Source: Rhypophila decipiens (taxonomy: Eukaryota > Ascomycota > Sordariomycetes > Sordariales > Naviculisporaceae). Taken from it: 64,000 nucleotides of DNA. The first letter of the stretch is position 1. Each line of letters starts with the position of its first letter. Position numbers and translations under genes: made by a program. The DNA lies in NCBI GenBank assembly GCA_033297075.1, contig MU858061.1:361205-425204 (forward strand), written 5' to 3'. Below the pieces are notes generated by a model. It had not been told where the DNA came from, searched no databases, and saw only the letters and a program-made list of their open reading frames with translations. This document shows positions 60,901 through 64,000 of this stretch, piece after piece.

Positions 60901-63408
60901 TGACAGCCGGGATGCGTCGAGTCTGCGAGGTTTCGGTATAGTAAAGAATTCCACAAGAGACGTCGATATCATAACGGTCCGACAGCAGCAGATTGTAAAG
61001 TGCGGTTTGTGCTTCGTGAGCAGTGCTGGTGTTTTTGCCCGTCTTGACCTCGAACGGAACCGTCAGGGTCTTGGAGCCCGTCGCGTCGCGAATCGTGACC
61101 TGTACGGTGGCGTCGATGTTGCCCTTGAGTCCGTACATGGGAGACCAGACATGCTCTTCGACATCGAGCAGTTTGCTGACACACATGTTGGCCTTGTCGC
61201 CATTCCGTCCCTGAACCAGCGCACCCGGCCGAGGGTATGGGGACACAAAAGCTTGCGCCCAGCCTCTGATTTCCGTCATTTTGGAACAGAGATGGTCCCT
61301 GGCCGCGTTTTTGCTGACGTTCATAACGTAGAGGTCCTCCATATGCTTGTCGAGTGCTTTGTCGATGATGGATCCGAGATATTCAACACCCCATTTGTTT
61401 TCCATGAGCGCCTGCTGGAAGATCTCGTGGAGAAGAGTGCCGTAGACCAGTGGCTCAGTTGCCTCGCTGGTCGCCTTGACCCTGTCCTGGAGCACGGCAC
61501 GTCGCATACAGCCGAACGAGTCGGCGATGACGGTGGCCGAAATCAACTGATCTGGGTGGAGGATAATCATGTTTTTCTGGTTGTCGATCACACATCTACC
61601 TGACGATTCAAATGTGCCGATAACGTGAACGTAGGCCCCAACGCTAGCTTGGGTGTCGTACCAGTCATCCCGCAGATGGATTTTCTTGCTTGTATTCGTC
61701 TTGTCTGCTTGAACTATCAGAAGCTTCTCCGGGCGCGAGTTACCGTACGCGTCCGTGTACGCCTCCTCTAGCACGTTGTTTACTAGATACCTTTGAATGG
61801 CTTTAGCTTTTGGAGTGGCCTGTCCAACAGTCTTAGTATATTTCAGCAGCTTGTAGTATAGCTATGGGAACGTACGTACATGCGAGGAGGGTGGGAAGGT
61901 AGTGTTGTTGTGTTGCGTTGCAGCCAACTCGGCAGCGTCGGGGTCAAAGTCTTCACCAAAATCATCGCCAAACTCATCAAAGTCATCCTGACCGAGAATA
62001 GTACTATTATGAGCGGGTTGAACAACCTCAGCCTGTTGCGCCTGTTGCGCTTGCTTCCGTGGCTGCTGTGACTCGACTTGAGCCAGCAAGTCCTCCGCTC
62101 CATCAAAGAAATCATCATCAAAATCTCCAAAATCCTCTTCTGCCGTTGTGGTAGCGGCCGGGGGCGCCGATACAGGCTCGGGGGGAGGGATCTTGGGCGC
62201 CGTGACCACGGGCGGCTGGTTTTTCTCATACATGGCAGCGCCGATAGTCGCATCCAGTTCCATCAGCGTGTCGTCGTCGAAGTCGTCGTCTCCATAATCT
62301 GAAGAATTGTCCACCACTACGACACTCCTCTCCGCTATGGTGGCCTCTGCTGGCAAATCCGCAGGGGCTGTTGTGTCGTGACTTGGAACATCAGAGTTCG
62401 GCTTCTGTGATCTATTTGTAGGAGAAGGCGATGATGATGGCTGCATGTCAATTTCTTCTGTAAACGATCTTCGCAGTTCTGTATCCACAGTTTCCAGCAA
62501 TGCAGATACCATCGTGGTCTTTGCGTTGGGCTGGGGACTTCCGTGATCTGTGACGGTCTGCACTTCAACCACACGCTCAGTCCGCTCAGTCCTGCGTCGC
62601 TTTGGCCAGTTTGTCCCACAGCTTAGAGATTTTCTGAGGGATTTCTCACTTCGCGGCCCGCTGTTCGCCTTGTTTGGGCGAGGTGAAGACGAGACCATAA
62701 GATTGGCAAGGAGGGGGTTCGTAAGGCCAGAAGGACTCGCGTCTATACCAGGCACCGAGAATCGATCCCACAGTTCCACGGCAGGGTCAGCATGGGGAGT
62801 CTTGAGAACCTCGCTGAGGCCCTTCCGGTCAACACTTGGCCCGGCTGAGCTGGCAGGTGCAGGACATGGGATGGGGGAAGAGCTTCTCGCGCGTTTTCTG
62901 CGACGAGGCTGGTCTTTCTTGAAAATGTCGGTCCTCCAGGTCAATCGCTCGCTCGGCGACGGATCGCTGGCATCGGCTGTTGAAGTGTTCTGGTTACCGA
63001 GCAAGTCCTCCCAGGCTAGACGGTTTACGGGTGTTGTCGAAATTTTTGCTCGGTTTGCGGACTGCGGGGAGGCTTGCTTGTTTTCTTTCCCTGGGGCGGG
63101 AAGCGTGACTTTCGGTTTGGGTGCTTTGAACGGGTTCTCGTGTGTGTCATCCGATATCTTGCCATCAAACTGAAATCCCTTGAGTTTGTTTTTGGTCGAT
63201 TCGGATATCGGGGCAAGCGGTTGAGGTCGCTGAGGTGGAGGGGCCTTGGCTATCGGGTTGCTCTTCGACCTCTGCCATTGTTGCTGTTGCTGTCGGCGTT
63301 TCTATCTTGCATATTAGTTGTCGAGGACGATCTGAAGCAAAGGCGAGAAGGACTAACTGGAGACGCTCTGGAGCCCTGTTCTGAGAGAGTTTTGTGAAGT
63401 GGAGGCAT
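57977..63408 (-). CDS. DNA2: DNA replication nuclease-helicase DNA2
   Basis: Nuclease/helicase for Okazaki-flap processing and DNA-end resection. CDS complement(join(57977..61819, 61880..63301, 63358..63408)), 1,771 residues. A 51-nt first exon (MPPLHKTLSEQGSRASP) joins through a GTTAGT donor to a disordered N-terminus holding KNKLKGFQFDGKI. The RecB-like nuclease has Glu/Lys in FEVKTGK (about residue 747). Cys at about 595, 832, 835 and 841 (FGCMRR, CGKCYDQASC) fit the 4Fe-4S site. SF1 helicase motifs are Walker A GMPGTGKTTT (about 1120), DYCIVDEASQ, GDHNQLPPLV, EHQYRMCED and TADRFQGRDKDVV. The tail is long and low complexity. Introns are 60 and 56 nt with ACTAA-type branches. Two ACGCGT boxes lie upstream. 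Confidence 0.95.
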
Positions 63409-63638
63409 CCTGTCTGTGGTGCTTACGGGTATGTAATCTTGTCGATCGCCAATTCCAGTCCAAAAGATATAAATAATGGGGAAAAAAGACCAATTGTCGG
63501 CGACTGGAGGATTCAAAACGTCCCAGATGACTTGGAAGCAATTGTTCGAGGCCAAGACCATGAGCCCGTCAAGCAATGGCTTGAGGAAGCTAAACGAGCA
63601 CGATGCAAGTTCCGGAGGTACGCGGGGAACATCCAAAG

Positions 63639-63655
63639 ACGCGTGGAAAACGCGT
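63639..63655. promoter_or_regulatory. Paired MCB boxes upstream of DNA2
   Basis: Two perfect ACGCGT hexamers at 63639-63644 and 63650-63655, 11 bp apart start to start, 231-247 bp before the DNA2 ATG. Close MCB pairs are the classic arrangement in promoters of yeast S-phase genes bound by MBF. Confidence 0.6.
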
Positions 63656-63959
63656 TGAAGCGCGACTGAATGTTAGTTTAAGCTTACCCGGGATGACCCT
63701 GGCAAGCGGTTGGCAAAATAAAACGCAAAGCAAACTGGGCTTGGCAAGTCGCGCTACTATCAGCCACTATCAGATGCTTAACAATTCCACGACCTTCTGC
63801 TCACACCACTAGGCTCACACCACCAGTTGTTATTTATTACCATGTTGATCACTTTTCCAGATACACATCTACACATATTCACCCAAATTCACATATATAT
63901 AAATACCTGCGAGAAAGGATTTGTTTCTCCAAATAATGCCAAACGACGGGTCCGAGATG

Positions 63960-64000
63960 CTAAACTTGCTCTTCAATATCGCCCTCGTCCTCAAGATTGG
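63960..64000 (-). CDS. Possible 3' end of a minus-strand gene (partial)
   Basis: The minus strand reads NLEDEGDIEEQV followed by a TAG stop (63960-63962), an acidic tail typical of protein C-termini. The same bases on the plus strand read as an ATG start at 63935 (MPNDGSEMLNLLFNIALVLK) downstream of a TATATATAAA stretch, so a plus-strand gene start is the alternative. Only 41 bases are visible, so the call is weak. Confidence 0.3.
   Translation of the reverse strand, partial: NLEDEGDIEEQV

Noticed and set aside
63476..63658. 60-codon plus-strand frame upstream of DNA2
   Set aside because: Two frames overlap across the same bases and it contains the MCB pair; better explained as DNA2 promoter sequence.
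1..64000. tRNA, 5S rRNA, spliceosomal RNA genes and CRISPR arrays
   Set aside because: Scanned by eye for B-box (GGTTCGANNCC-type) and known snRNA core sequences and for spaced repeats; none found outside coding sequence. A covariance-model search could still reveal small RNAs.

Overview
This window looks like nuclear DNA of a filamentous ascomycete (Pezizomycotina, perhaps Sordariomycetes). Genes lie on both strands with intergenic gaps of about 0.3-2 kb. Introns are mostly 55-90 nt with GTRAGT-like donors, CTRAC-like branch points and AG acceptors. All recognisable products are fungal or general eukaryotic. No operons, ribosome binding sites, tRNA, rRNA or CRISPR arrays were seen. All exon joins were worked out by hand from reading frame, splice signals and family conservation.

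Layout. 1-2.7 kb (-): 5' part of an unrecognised two-membrane-segment protein that runs off the left edge. 5.2-7.5 kb (-): poly(A)-binding protein PAB1, with a probable 5'UTR intron and A-tracts upstream on its sense strand. 9.4-12.9 kb (+): HUL5/UBE3C-type HECT ubiquitin ligase. 12.95-17.4 kb is an accessory patch: a 1,006-bp inverted-repeat element with an 8-bp target duplication and a minisatellite interior, a nested 144-bp LTR-like insertion, a small 2EXR/F-box-like gene (-), and a second 838-bp MITE-like element that ends 32 bp before that gene's start codon. 18.8-22.1 kb (+): an Argonaute. 23.3-24.0 kb (+): mitochondrial complex I ESSS subunit. 25.2-26.5 kb (-): branched-chain aminotransferase. 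27.6-30.7 kb (+): SCY1-like pseudokinase with a GC-AG intron. 31.8-36.2 kb (-): PMC1-type Ca2+-ATPase. 36.2-44.7 kb: an 8.5-kb stretch with no supportable gene.

44.7-47.9 kb (-): SurE-tubulin tyrosine ligase fusion of the PBY1 type. 49.1-63.4 kb is rich in cell-cycle and DNA-replication genes: a CDK-substrate-like unknown (-), DASH subunit DUO1 (+), RNase H2 subunit B (-), MCM10 (+) and nuclease-helicase DNA2 (-). MCB-like ACGCGT boxes lie in the RNH2B/MCM10 divergent promoter and as a close pair upstream of DNA2, suggesting shared G1/S control. The right edge may hold the 3' end of another minus-strand gene.

The most unusual object is the minisatellite-filled inverted-repeat element at 12,954-13,959, which carries a higher-order period of about 111 bp and a younger LTR-like insertion.
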